From Schistocephalus solidus (taxonomy: Eukaryota > Platyhelminthes > Cestoda > Diphyllobothriidea > Diphyllobothriidae): 64,000 nt of DNA. Below the pieces are notes generated by a model that saw nothing but the letters and a program-made list of their open reading frames with translations, had not been told where the DNA came from and did not search any database. This document shows, piece after piece, positions 47,001 through 59,300 of the stretch. Position numbers and translations under genes: made by a program. The stretch covers positions 62,001 through 126,000 of the forward strand of contig WEDG01003318.1 of assembly GCA_017591395.1 (NCBI GenBank), in the 5' to 3' direction. How positions within the stretch are numbered: the first letter of the stretch is position 1; each line of letters starts with the position of its first letter.

Positions 47001-47592
47001 AGGAGACAGTGTTCCGCACACGTGTGCAGAAGAAGGAGGCCGTTATCGTTACAGCTACCGAGACCGTGGGGACCCAGCTGTCCCTGCCAGGCAGCGTGGT
47101 CCATCCCGACGCGAGCGTTGAAGTCACCAAGGACAATTTACTTGTTTCCCTTCGACACAGTCACCAGCAGGGGGTGCATTCCTCCTAGTATTTGTATTTC
47201 GCCGCATCAGAGCTCGTCATTGGGGGGAGCGCAGGTGCTGATTATGGGGGCGAACTTGTCTCCCAAAGAGGCAGGCGGAGGCTCATCAGGCGATCATTGA
47301 TACCCTGCGGCAGACAGGGCAGACGTCCCACGATGCCGTTTCGGATGGCAAAGGCAACACCAGCGTCGCGTCTCTTTGCCTTTGGCCAGCCGCTCCAGAA
47401 GAAGGTGTAGCCGGCACCCACCTCCTCCAGCTGACCCTGCTCAAAGAATCGGGTCTCGCTGAGAGCAGCAATGTCCACCTTGTAGCGCGCCAGTGCCCGA
47501 GCAACTAGCGCCGTCCTTCGTTCCGGCCGGTTGCTCCTAGGATTGTCTAAAAGGGAACGAACATTCCAGGCTGCTAGTAAGAGTGGACTCAC
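44080..47592 (-). pseudogene. LINE C endonuclease-RT-zinc finger ORF, broken
   Basis: The first Met is at 47592. Endonuclease N-half (47592-47242): [19 protein letters not shown]. Endonuclease C-half (47104-46757): [31 protein letters not shown] and the catalytic-type [11 protein letters not shown]. Linker (46747-46286): RCQRLVQQRLREMQDAW. RT start (46167-45919): SSGKAPGSDAIPPEVYKQGG. RT end and C-terminal region (45588-45022): TVTNG joins directly to [11 protein letters not shown], so QG...FADD is absent; then [27 protein letters not shown]. Fingers: a degenerate first one (44890-44815), then C2H2 fingers near 44600-44530, 44470-44400, 44290-44220 and 44160-44085. Loss of the catalytic core plus frameshifts make it inactive. 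Confidence 0.93.
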
Positions 47593-48175
47593 TCAAGCAG
47601 CCTGGAGGGTATGGCGAGGGGGATTGGGGCGGGGGTATTGTTGTTTGTTTGAGTTTTACGACCGCGTATTTTGCGATCTGTGAGCCGCGGCCGGCTGCAG
47701 AAGACGTGATAGCCAGCATTTGTTTAGGGCACTTTTTCTAGCCTCTTCCTCCGCGAAGAGGCAAGCAGTGCTGTCCCTAAGTAGGGCTGCTCGGACATCC
47801 CAGACGGCTGCGAAACTGCACTATGGGTCACGGTTTTGATTTAGTGGGAGAACGACCCGAGTTAGCCTAGGCCGCCTACGGGGTTGCTGTCGCTCCCACC
47901 GTAGGACTTTTTGAGAGGGGGGAGGTGGGAAGTTCGTGAGTCAAACATACCGGGTGTGGAGGCACACACAACACCGGAGACCCTCACCTGGTTTAGCCCG
48001 CCGGTCGTTACGGTTGCCTGGGGTGTGGCCGCTGGGATGAACCCAACTTCGAGGAGCCACAGGTGAGAGTTGGGTACCAGTTAGAGGTGGCCACAGGAGC
48101 ATTCACCACCTGTACGAGACAAATGGAACGGCCAAATGCTATATGTGTGGTGCTACCCCTTACTAGTACCCCTAC
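47593..48175 (-). other. LINE C 5' leader
   Basis: Matches the copy B leader (12769-13345) along its length with scattered substitutions and small indels, and shares the same outer end. Two copies ending at one point support a defined transcription start rather than random truncation. Confidence 0.75.
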
Positions 48176-48196
48176 ATCACACACACACACACACAC
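48175..48196. repeat. (CA)n microsatellite at the LINE C 5' boundary
   Basis: About 22 bp of CA repeats begin exactly where homology to copy B stops. Confidence 0.9.
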
Positions 48197-48676
48197 TGCC
48201 ATAATTCCATCGTACAAATGATAAAGCAATTTCCATCCTGAAATTATTTTCGGGTTTGGTGACCAGAGAAGGCTCCGTGATTAGAATTTTTCCTTTCTCC
48301 GTTCAATTTCAGTTGGCATCGACTTGCGTGTGGGCTGCATTTTTTTCGAAGTTCCCACTGCAGTTATACCTGTCGGATGTTCCCCGGGTCCTCGCTATAG
48401 GAACGTTCGACCAAAATTGCTTCTGTTTCAGCAGATTTGATTAAAGTGCATTGTGAGTGTGGGGAGAGGGGAGGGATAGCCATCTAGACTGCAGTCAATT
48501 GTCAACCTCTTTCGGTTTAATTTGTCGCTTTCCTCCTATGCCCACTTGCTGCGTTCAGTCTGAAAGGGCTGGATTGCGTGCTAACCGTTTCAACCAATGG
48601 GTAGCGGCTCCAGCAGCAACACCCGCGTAATGTGTGTGAGTGAGTGTTAACTCCTGAAAAGCATAACTTTTCCCCG

Positions 48677-50190
48677 TACCTCACGATAGTTTGACCGTCG
48701 ATTTCGACGATGTTCACCGTATGCTCCACGGAAGGGTAGTGCAGGGACGGTGACTTGCGCGTGATTTAGTTTAAAGTGACTGTGGGCTTTCGCTGCATCT
48801 ACCGCACTCTCTCCTCTTCCCCCATCTGAGCCCGTTTTCATGACAGAGTCAAGAAGACCGGAGACGGGAGAGGGCACAGGTGGCTGGCGCAACCGGAGCC
48901 GCCCCTGGGCTTACCACCACACCTGGCTAGGATCTCATGCAGTGGGATTACAATAAAGGCCACATTTAGAAGGAGCCATTACAGCCTTACTCTCCGTCCA
49001 CCAGTCAGCCACTCCACACAAAACACACATTGGGCTGACCACGTGGTCCAAGTTATCCCGCCAGTCGGCAACCTTCCAAGCCACGGCTTTTAGCGCATCG
49101 TGATAGTTTCAAGTGCGTCAGATTGTTTATAGTGAGGAACATGTGCCGAGCCGTCAACCTCACTCTCTCCCCCATCCCCACAAATCAGACCACTGTCCGA
49201 GCCAGTCAGTTGTCAGATGTGCAAGTGTGCGCCGTTGCTGGTGACCTCGTCTACATGTGCTACGTACGCGATCTGGTTCCCCAAAAAAAGCACCAGGATT
49301 TCACACAACAGGGGTTGACAGGCTTACATCTCACACGTGTGAGATAACCAGAGGACACGTTAAGAAGGGGCCATCGCAGGCTGACTCTCAGACCACCAGT
49401 CAGCAACTCCACACAACACACATTGGATTGACTACGAAGTCTGAGTGTAATTGTCAGTTGTCAACCTTCCAACCCACGGCACTTATCACCACCGCACTCT
49501 CTCTTACTCCCCTATCTGAGCCCGGTGCCATTACGGAGTCAAAAAGACCGGAGGCGGGAGAGGGTGCAGGTGGCTGGCGCGGCCGGAGCCGCCCCCTGGG
49601 TGTACCACCACACCTGACTCGGATCGCACGGAGCGGGAGTGCCATAAAGGCCACATTTAGAAGAAGCTATTGCAGCCTGACTCTCAGTCCACCAGTCAGC
49701 CACTCCTCGCAAAACACACATTGGGCTGACCAGGCGGTCCGAGTGTTCCCGTCAGTTGGCAACCTTCAAAACCACGGCTTTTAGCGCACCGTGATAGTTT
49801 CAAGCGCGTCAGATTGTTTATACTGAGGAAAATGCGCTGAGTTGTCGACCTCACACTCTCCCCAACCCCCACAATCAGACCACCATCCGAGCCAGTCAGT
49901 TGTCTGATGTGGGAGTGGGCACATTGGCTTACGCGTCGGCGTACCCGTCCTCGCGCGCCACATCACGACCTGGCCCCCATTACGCACAAACTAGGATTCC
50001 CTAAAGCAGGTTCTATGGAGGAGCCACCGCCATCTGACGCCCAGTCCATTGGTCAGCCATTCGACACACACAGAACATACGCTGGGCCGTCTCTGTGGTC
50101 TGGTGTGAGCGTCAGATTAGCAGCCTTCCAAGCCTGGGGTTTCTAGGAAAACGTGATATTCTCAGGTACGTGATGATGTTGAGGGTGGTG
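48677..50190 (-). mobile_element. LINE copy E, 3' UTR only, two tandem modules
   Basis: On the plus strand it starts with the family terminus CGATAGTTTGACCGTCG and ends near 50190 with the block that in copy C lies next to the stop codon side (TTCTAGGAAAACGTGATATTCTCAGG). The landmark GTTTATAGTGAGGAA / GTTTATACTGAGGAA recurs about 690 bp apart (about 49125 and 49815), so two 3' UTR modules are present. No coding part remains: a 5'-truncated insertion. Confidence 0.85.
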
Positions 50191-50199
50191 TCTATGTAT

Positions 50200-53100
50200 T
50201 GTTGTACGTAGAGAAGGGTTGGTTGGACCTGCACATAAATAGGTCTCATTCTACAGCTGATCTTGAGCTCAATTTAAGTTTCCATGTCCTTACCCTAATA
50301 TACCCAACCCTAACCCTAGCATGGACTGTGATCGCCGAGCTTATAGTGCAAAATTACCCACAATACGTTAGTACTTATTTTCGTGCACTCTCGAAACGAT
50401 TTTTGCGTCGATTAATTGTTTCACCTGCACGTTGCACTCCATTCCGTTCGAAAATTCCGGAAAAACCCCAAATCGAAGGCAGGAAAGGAAATTTAATACA
50501 TTTTGGTCTAGATCACTCGAGGCTACCACACAAGGGTGTATCACTCCAGGCAACTTTGAACCATTAGCATCCTCACGTCAAGCGCTAATTTAAATACTTG
50601 AAATTTTTGAGATGATTCAGCAGAACAGAATAAATTCAGATCAAGTTAGTTGGGCAAATATTCGGAAATTTGTAGTTTTAAACTGGGACCTCCAGCAAAA
50701 ATTACAGTTGAAAGGCATGTAAATAAACTAACCGTCATGATGTCAAAATTATGAATATCCAAAATTTATGTCTACGAGCATGATTAACATTTTTTGTTGT
50801 GCGACTCATGTATATGGTTCATATGCACGTAAAGACGCTTTCGGCCTTGCTCCATGATTTACTTACCCCTACAAGGCTGCTCCTAAAGCATAATCGAAAA
50901 CAATTAATTCTCTAGGGATGGGGTTAGAAGACTCTTTAAAGTTATTTCACAAAATCACACCCAAAATGACGGAGCATTCTAGTCCTTGACTGTCTTCTAA
51001 TACACTATGCTATAGCTGTGGGAAAAAGGTAAAATAGAGGGTCAGAAGAGTGCAATCAAGAAAAACTGCCATGATTTTAGGCAAACTATGAATCTAGCTC
51101 GTTTGGGTGAAAGCGGAGCTCGACCAGGTGTAAGAAATGAAATCTAAATGAAGTGATTTAGTTACCGGGTGAAAATGACTAACATCGGCAGTCGACACTA
51201 GATAAATTGGTAAGAAAAGGAAATAGGAACCCCTACGCTAAAACCAGTAGTCTTGAAGTTTAATTCAAGAAATAGTACATTTTATCGAGCCACAACTGTA
51301 ATATTTACCCCAAAATTTACTCCAACTATAGGGTCTCCAAAATAGGGGTGGGATTCTTATATACGTGACTTTCTGACATATTATCAAGGATAAATTTATC
51401 GAGTTAAAGAGCAGATAGGCAGAGCGAGTTGGGTGAGTAGCTAACCAAAATTTGTTTTTAATTGTGATGAAAAGCATCCTTCCATTTAATGTACGCATTG
51501 TCACTTTTTATAAACAGTCTGGGCATGAAGACTTTCACAGTACTTGCTCTTACAGCATGATAAAATCGACTGCGAGCTTTTGTACTTGAGTTCACTTGGG
51601 ACTGGGATTACTCAGTTGACCCTAGACAGGTTCTCAGAAAAAAACGGTTACCTGCTAAATTCCACTTTTGTTGAGTTGGTATGTGAACGCAGCTTTCCAT
51701 TGATTTTGAAAGTACATAAAAATATGGTCTGTCGCAAAATATCTTCAAATGTGGCAAATGGAGATAGTGGGTAAAGATGGCACGAGAGTGAGCATTTAAC
51801 TACAACTAAAAAATAAAGATATTGCCAGCATATTTCAAATACCTAGGCACTATACTGAGGTATACTGGTATTCGGACAAAGATGGAGATAAAATCGAAAT
51901 TTCCACACACATTGGAAAGATAGGCATCCTAAATAGACAACTTTCATTTAACTTTCTGTGAACGACGCACAAAACTCAGGAACCCCTATCACTCGTAGAG
52001 AACTTTACTTTAAATATCCCGAGAAAGGCTTCACCAGAAATATTAAACAACATTTGCGTCTTTTGAAAAGAAACCAGAGACAGATAATTTATCCAGAATT
52101 CTTTACACACAACTAACGCAAAATATAGCTTTTTCATATTGCTTACGGTAAACCAATTACGCAGTCGAAATCCTATTTTCTGCTGACTCTATTTACCGTA
52201 TATTAGAATGATTTTCTACTCAAGTGCATGATTCAATTACTTGATCGTTGATGGATTGGGAGTGGAGCTGTAATTGAATTTGTGCGTACATCTTGTAGTA
52301 AAATCTGGAAAATGATCTATTTTCACCCACTGCATAGCTTTCAGCTAAGCTCCTAATAAAATTGCGCAGGTAGATCGAATTTACTACTAGTATCAGAAAA
52401 AATTCAATTACGCTATAATTCCATTTGTTCCCATTTTTTCAGTCCTCAAACATCAATTACATTACCCCTAAATACGGACAAGCTGTCAATATAGACTACG
52501 TCTAGCCGATGAGAACGGATTCACCGTTTAAAAATAAGGATTACTAACTGCTGCTAGTCAGATACACGAAAATTCGCAAATAGTTTGAAAAAATGCAATT
52601 TTGTTTTACATCCCTATCCGGTGTTTCTGACATTTTAAAAGGGCCAAATTTTGCAGAAAAGTTATTTAAAGCCTTTTTATACGCTTCCTAGCCATGGCAT
52701 TATCAGTTTTGCAAAACATTTTTTCGAATGCAACAAAAACTAATGACTGCGTTAAGGCAGTAAATCGGCAGAAGGCGATTCAGTACTCTGCTCAACTGTT
52801 TGCTTCTTGGTTGGATGGATGAACTGATAACGTACGTCGTGATATCGTGCGGGAAATACAGACGGTCAAAAATGGTTATGCATTAGTTCCATTTTGCAGT
52901 AGCATCGCTGCGCTTCATCCGTCATTTTGGGTGATTGAATGGCAAAAGTTCGGCAGTCAGCGGGTCAATATTTTTTCTGTCTGTTAATTATATCCCGATT
53001 GAGACCACAAACAACCGTAAATGGCCTTTGACCTAAGGAAGATCCAATTTAGCTGGCCCTCATCGGTATTCACACAACGGCTAGGGTTTAATCTGAAATG

Positions 53101-55490
53101 ATGATATTTTGAAAAGAAGAACGCATAATATTTACGTTTAGCGAAAATCCCTCGCTGTTACACGAGAGGAGACTTCCATACCCTTCCTTTGCTGGAATTC
53201 ATGTTTTCAGTTCAGTCGACACCCCAGTTTGAGCTAAAATTTTACCAATTTGGGTCTTATATAAGATCGCCTTCATGAAGGCAGGTGACAGCCAATGTTT
53301 GTCGTAAGGCAATTAAGGAATGATACCTTATCGCAGCAAAGTTTTCTCCCGTGTAACTTCCGAACTATCCTTCAGTATGCAGTTATAGATTATCTGGCTT
53401 CAAACATGCCAGGCTGTGTCTACCTATTGAGGACCCTCTTGTGTGTGCACTTTCATTTAATCAAAACAGTCGCTCATTCCCTACTTACAAATCCACACGG
53501 AGACCAATACGAGGAATCAAGCGTGGGGCACCAGATGCTAAATCTGTACGTTGGACGTTCTAGGGTGCCTCTGAACCCATGCGTGGCCCGTCTCTCGTCA
53601 TCTGCCAAGAAAGTACGTTTGTCAAAGGAGACCAAAGGATAAATCCAAAAGTGGTCACAGGAAAACGTGCTTTTTTCGCAATTTTCTTTAAAAATGGCAA
53701 AGAGCAGGCAAACAATTTCAAGCGTTTCTTATTTGTAACGTGCCAGATACACAGGCCTTCCGAATATTTTTTGGATACGTTCTTAAAAGTAGGCCCCATT
53801 GCTGAGGTGTCTTGGCCTGCGATAAGGTTTATTTACGCGTGAAGTCAACGGGCTATTTACGGTGGCATACAAATAAGCCGGTAGAGGTTTAAATAGCACA
53901 TTTGGATCTTGTTCGAGCGTCTGCCCCTCCAATGCGCTAATGGGATGGCGAAACGTTGTGCGGGAAATTGCAAAATTCCAGCATGGCAATTTATCATCAA
54001 GCGCATGGGAACTGGCGTTTAGAACCTGTTTCATGGGAACACAGCAAATTTAATTGGTACTATTTCACGCAAAATGGCATCTCCCATCTCGTCAATTTAT
54101 TCCGTCAGTTCCAACAGACTTTGCTTTGAGAACACGTTGATGTCAATTAGCATAGAATTTGCCAGATAAATCGTAAATGATAGAGTGCTTCACCTATTTA
54201 GAGGTTATGGAAAGTTTTCTTTATGATTTCGGTAAAAGAGCCTAGGTAGCCATTCATCAGCATAGGCAGCTTCCGTGAAACATCAAAAGCAGCCTTCGTT
54301 GCCACATATTTGTCTCGTGTCTAAGCACATATTTTAATCTCTTTAATGAACGCGAAGAGGCTAGTTCCTAACCATGCATCTTGTTCAGCAGTTCCAATGT
54401 GTCCTATTAGCCAGAAACTGCCTATTATTTCCCCGAGTGAGTTCCTTGAGGCTGAGAACGGCAAAGCAGACGCTTTCGTACTAATCAGCTTAAAATGTTC
54501 TGGCAAGGGAAAATTTGATTCCATCTCCATTTCGGCTTTTGAATCACCAAACTCGGCCAAAATGGACTTGTTCAGTTAAGTGTTTGGGTAAAAACTTCGT
54601 GTTCTCGAAAACTTATCAAAGGCAAAAAGGGAAAAAAACGTCACAAAACTGTTTCGGCTGATATCTGAGCCATTGCAGGGTACCAGCAGTTAATTATTGT
54701 TATTTGATACATTATCAAAATAAAGTCAGTAATTGTTTCAGTAATAAAATTACTGAGTCAAATTGTGCCACGGCCTTTAAGGGCACTTGATATATTCGTA
54801 AAACAAATAATGACTGAAAATCAAAACCCAGCGACATATTGGCAAAATGTTTCCAGGTCCACTTGCGATATGTGCATACTTCGTGAAATAACCTTATTCG
54901 TGAAGCAGATTTAATTCAAAGCTGATGCAAATCAATACTTGCTTACGAAATGTGCCTGCTTCAATCTCCTGAAAAAAAAAATAGAAGGACTAGGAAAATT
55001 AGCAGAAACATTAAAACAAAAGATACCATAATCCCAGCACGTATTTGGGCTAAAATTCAGGACAATGGCTTTGCAAATTTTCTTCATCCAATCGACACAG
55101 ATAAGAAGGCTACGACTCAGCTTACTTCAATTCTGTTCAAAGTAGAAGGATCAATTTTCATAATTTGGGAATCTTGCATACCTGAAAATTGATGAGAATA
55201 CCGGAGCTAAACACGGATGAACCGAACGCTTTGTGGGTGTAGCATTTTAAGCCGAAAATGGCAACGAAACACATAAATGGATTTTTAGCTAGTACCATGC
55301 TGTGTTTGTGGTAGAAAATTCGCTATATATGTATATAAATATGCCGTTAAAAGAACGTTTACGGCTAAGGATACGTGTCAGGCAATGAGGTTGCGTCTTT
55401 GAGTCTCAATAAAGCGTCCTCACAGTTTAACGCATAGAAATAAGTACTGATGATCGAATAAATATCGAAAAAAGGAGGGCGAATAACCTG
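50200..55490. other. long AT-rich stretch, no gene recognised
   Basis: A small telomere-like patch lies at 50288-50322. Otherwise I see no repeat family, no RNA gene and no convincing exon. Open stretches such as 50199-50567, 53295-53642 and 54321-54579 are anonymous. If the NOS1AP-like gene continues rightward, this is intron. Confidence 0.45.
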
Positions 55491-55494
55491 GTCA

Positions 55495-56090
55495 TTTCTG
55501 GTTTATTTTTCATCGTCAGCCAATTCTATCTACCTCCAGGTTTGGATAAGCTGGAATTTAACCTCAAATTCTTTGGTTATTGGGGGCGTTTTAAGTTCAG
55601 TAATCTACTCACGAGCCACGAACCGGTGATCTTCTTGGTTGTCATCGACAATATTCCATATCGTCGGATAGTCTTTCAGTAAGCAATTTATAAGTATTGC
55701 ATATATATATATATATATATTTCATAATGTACAAGAGATCCCTGTGGTCTAACGTCGATCGTCAATGAACGTGAAATTGCTGTCTGCGTCTGACTTGTTA
55801 GTACCTTCATGGGCTCTCTATGTATTCCATTTTGTATGTGTTCTCTGGCGGAATGTTTGTTATGGCTAAAAGCGAGCAATATTCCAATAATAAAATTGAT
55901 TGTGGAACATTTATTTGATATATATTATAAACAGACTAACATTACCGACAAAGACAAAGAAGACAGGAATGACCATTTCTGGCTTATCAATTGTCACCAG
56001 CTAGCCATTCCCAACGCCAGACGGTGCAATCCCTGAGGTTCGAACTCACGTCGTGTTGGTTAGAAGATCAACACCCTAAAAATTGATTAC
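55495..56090 (-). mobile_element. tRNA-SINE fragments around an (AT)n tract
   Basis: A core fragment at 55495-55560 (GGTCATTTCTGGTTTATTTTTCATCGTCAGCC) and a second, better copy at 55935-56090 (ACCGACAAAGACAAAGAAGAC, CCATTTCTGGCTTATC, GAGGTTCGAACTCACG). Between them lies (AT)10 at 55701-55720. Both motifs corresponding to the ribozyme core are mutated. Confidence 0.6.
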
Positions 56091-57248
56091 GTCATTAATT
56101 AATTAATTTACGAAACCTAAAAATGCCCAGGGATATTAAAATCAAAATTGAAATTATAATATTTTGTGCCACTTCTATCCTAAGGTGACGACACTCCGAC
56201 CCAAATGCTGGTGAAGGTGAGGTTGGGACCTGATTCAGAATTGAAAAATCGGGCTTGCTTTCTGGCAGATGAGATCAAAACTGTGTAAACTTTCCTGTGA
56301 CTGGCATTAAGCTGTGCCTACCTGCTGCCTAGGTAAATGGAGATTTCCACATCGGTGTTGAACCCGGGTACTAGAACTTGCCTAGATTGCCGCCTAGCGA
56401 AGACACACAAGGAGTCTCCAACCTGCGTTCTTCTCTAGTGATCGTCCTGACAGCCACAAAAAAACAAACGAACGTTCACTGAGATTATGGGGAGTGCGGG
56501 CTGTCAATTGCATAAGACAATGTTGGCACATTGCCCAATAAAGCTTGTCTTAACGAACATTTTTGTTGTATAATAGATTACGTTCGCTAAGGCATTGCCA
56601 GTTGGCATTCAGAGGTCTTATAGTATCATCTACTTCTGAAAAGCTGCCTTCTAGCCCACTGAAAACTGTTGGAATACCTCTCTGCTCTCCTGCCGACATC
56701 AGCCAATGCTAAATGCACAGAGTCTACTACAAATCCCAATGATGAGCATTTTACATGGTGAGCTTATGCCTCACTCTTTTTTCATTGTCGACCTCCGCTC
56801 TCAGTCCCATCTTCTTCGTGGTAAATGTGGGAGAAGAAGAAAGGGTTGATGTCAACACTGCGCGCTCCCCGGCACAGCGGTGGTCTTCGTGAGCTGTGAC
56901 CGTTCGACTACTGACTACTTCGGTCACACAGGAGGGGTGTACACTGATCTCTCCTAACAGCCTCAGCTGTTCATGCGAGTGGAGGCACATTGTTACTAGT
57001 AACAACCTGTCAGGATTGCAGTCAGCGACACAGTTGGGAGTGCCTTGCTTTATGGGCAGCTGCTCTGGGTTCAAACCTCGCGTACGTCTGCATGTGTAGT
57101 TGGAATTTCACTAAGTGACGTTGACCGGTTAACCAGAACTGACCATCCTCGTTTCTTCGTCATCATTGCTGGCAACGTATTGCCTGACAAAGCTAAAGAG
57201 ACGCACAGAGCAGGCTGAAAGCAAGCATATTTATTTGCTTATGAATTA
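56091..57248. other. no gene recognised; possible old SINE relic
   Basis: A faint tRNA-SINE relic may lie at 57050-57170 (CTGGGTTCAAACCTCGCG then GACCATCCTCGTTTCTTCGTC). An aggregate of GAACCCGGG near 56361 looks B-box-like but lacks a partner A box. Nothing else is recognised. Confidence 0.35.
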
Positions 57249-57700
57249 TACGATAATAAGAGTAGACTTGCGCTGCATCTACCACACTCTCTCACCCTTC
57301 TCCACCTGGGCTCGGTGTCATAATCAAGTCAAGAAAGACATGAGGCGGAAGAGGGTGCAGGTGGTTGTGGCAGTCGGAGCCGTGCCTAAGCATGCCGCCA
57401 CACCTGAATCGCTTCCCACGGAGTGGGAGTACCATAAAGACCAAGTTTAGAAAGAGCCATTGCAACGTGACTCTCAGTCGACCATTCCACACAAACACAA
57501 ACTGGGCTGATTACGACGACAGAGTTATCCCGTCAGTTGGCAGCCCTCCAAGCTAGAGCTTTAAGGGCACAGTGGTAGCTTCAAGCGCGTCAGACTTTTT
57601 ATAGTGATGACAATGCACTGATTCGAAGACCTAACTCTCTATTCTAATTCCCAGGCCCCAGACACCGTGCGAGCCGGGTTAATAGACCGTGTTGCCTATA
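57249..57700 (-). mobile_element. LINE 3' UTR fragment (copy F)
   Basis: On the plus strand: GAGTAGACTTGCGCTGCATC, CACACTCTCTCACC, GAGTGGGAGTACCATAAAG, GAGCCATTGCAACGTGACTC, GAGTTATCCCGTCAGTTGGCAG, TCAAGCGCGTCAGAC. These are the module landmarks in order. It lacks the extreme terminus and any coding part. Confidence 0.8.
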
Positions 57701-58737
57701 CCACGTACATCATGGCACATGGGACACAATCCACTTTCAGGCGCCACTCAAGCCTGGGTTACTGGTTCTAACGTCAAATGTTGGAATCCCAATCTAAAGG
57801 CGTACAAACCAGACATATCAAAGTTTTGAGGGTTTGTTTACGTAGCAGTTACCTTTCTTATGATTGTAAATTTGGTCAGAGTTGGCATTTGATTCCATCT
57901 TCTTTTTTACACCATGAACTTCTAACGTTCTGATGGACATGTCTGGACACCTACCTTCTACCAAAGCACTGTGGTCATCATTCAGTTGAATTTTTCATCC
58001 TGTAGACTACATTTATGCTTTTGGGCATAATCTTTTTCTGGTTTCCTCCTTCGCATGATTTTACGAGGCTGTAATGTATGAGTGGTATAAATTACGCCAC
58101 TGAAGTCGTTTTCAGTTATTAGGTTCGATGGATATGTTGCCTGGAACTCAGAGGTTCTCGCTTCATCGAAGCCTCAAAAAACCATCACTGCCATCAGCTG
58201 TTCCTCTTCTCACTTTTATGGAATTTGTTCATGTTTCTGGCTCTGCCAATCTCGGTTCATTTAGATCAATCCGGCCACGGAATGTTGTGCCAACGAAAGG
58301 TCTTTGCTCTGTATAATAAGTTCCTCGACAGTGTTCTTTCAACACTGGTCAGAGTAGAGCATGGTGGTGGTGTGGTGACATGCCTGTGGCAGGCTCTTGC
58401 TGCTGCTTGGAGCAAAATCCAGCCTTAATCGGATCGGGCAGCAGATGTGATCGTGGGAAAAGGAGGAGGAGGAGAGTGTAAGGTTCCTTCTGGGGACTAT
58501 CGCATGGCACTTCGAAGCATTTTTGACACTGTAAACAATTGGATGCACCATTAAGCTAGGATCCTTCGCTGGAAGTACTGGCCCGGAAGGCTGTCAACCC
58601 ACGGAGTAAATCAGCCATACTCTCAGGGCGTTGAGTGAGGCTGCAGTGTTTCCTTCTTCAGGCGGTATCTATGGGACTCACACTCAGATGGGGGCCAAAC
58701 CGACCAGTTCTTGTTTTTTTGCGAAATTTTGGTCGGA
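57701..58737. other. no gene; possible degenerate LINE tail at 58440-58720
   Basis: At 58560-58720 I see weak plus-sense landmarks of the LINE 3' UTR (CTGTCAACCCACGG, GAGTGAGGCTGCAGTGTTTCCTTCTTC, GGGACTCACACTCAG). The rest is unassigned. Open stretches at 58128-58428 have no family resemblance. Confidence 0.35.
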
Positions 58738-59040
58738 TTATCATTACCGATAAAGACAAGGGCGACTGACATGGCCATTTCTGGCTCATTAGCCGTCATC
58801 AGCCAGTCGTAACTGACCCCAGGTGGTGCTGCCCCACCCGAGGCTTGAACCCAGGACCTGCTGATCAGATGTCCAACTTTCTAACCATTGAAGCACGGGC
58901 TGGTGGTCTTGCCGGTATTTTTAATCTGCCTCTGATACTACTAGTCACCATGCGGCTGCTGGCGGGGTTCGAGAAAGAGCCCCGATGCAAAACAGGACAA
59001 GTGAGTTCCGTTTACGATCGATAAGCGTTTATCAATGAAA
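58738..59040. mobile_element. tRNA-derived SINE (minus) followed by a plus-strand tail
   Basis: The minus unit at 58738-58915 has a good core. Read on the minus strand it is CGACTGG, CTGATGA, CGGCT-AATG-AGCCA, GAAA, TGGCCAT, then G and TCAGTCG. The arms CGACTGG and TCAGTCG pair well, but the predicted cleavage base is G, which hammerheads do not accept. A plus-strand tail (GCGGCTGCTGGCGGGG, GAGCCCCGATGCAAAAC) follows at 58945-59040. Confidence 0.75.
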
Positions 59041-59149
59041 ATTTCTGGTCAATTGTACGCAAACCAGGCATGTGTACCATGCGTATTCGGCCGTCAGGCT
59101 TTTTCAGCTATTGCATCAGATCACACCTCTATCTATCGTGACTCTGAGC

Positions 59150-59300
59150 ATAGGTGGGGCAAGAAGGAGATGGTGCAGGAGATGCCGTGCAAGCCTATCC
59201 TCACTATAAACTTATTAACGCGCGATTCACAGTCCTGCGCTCGTCAGATCTGCGGGGTACATAGTGGACATATTCGTTTGCGACGGTCGAACTACCATAC
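59150..59300 (+). mobile_element. short LINE/SINE 3' tail fragment
   Basis: GGTGGGGCAAGAAGGAGATGG, CACTATAAACTTATTAACGCGCGA and GGTACATAGTGGACATATTCG, then CGACGGTCGAACTACC, reproduce in order the last ~150 bp of the LINE/SINE tail. The open frame 59035-59475 spans this fragment, so I reject it as a gene. Confidence 0.6.

Larger units (their letters stand above)
43195..48175 (-). mobile_element. LINE copy C, full length at both ends, internally deleted
   Basis: Non-LTR retrotransposon, probably RTE clade; the most complete copy. The 5' terminus near 48175 equals that of copy B. In order on the minus strand: leader, endonuclease, linker, RT, C-terminal region, five-finger region to 44080, then a 3' UTR with one module (43195-44080), ending GACGGTCGAACTGTCG. 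An in-frame 276 bp deletion near 45530 removes the RT catalytic core. It is followed at its 5' side by a (CA)n tract. Confidence 0.93.
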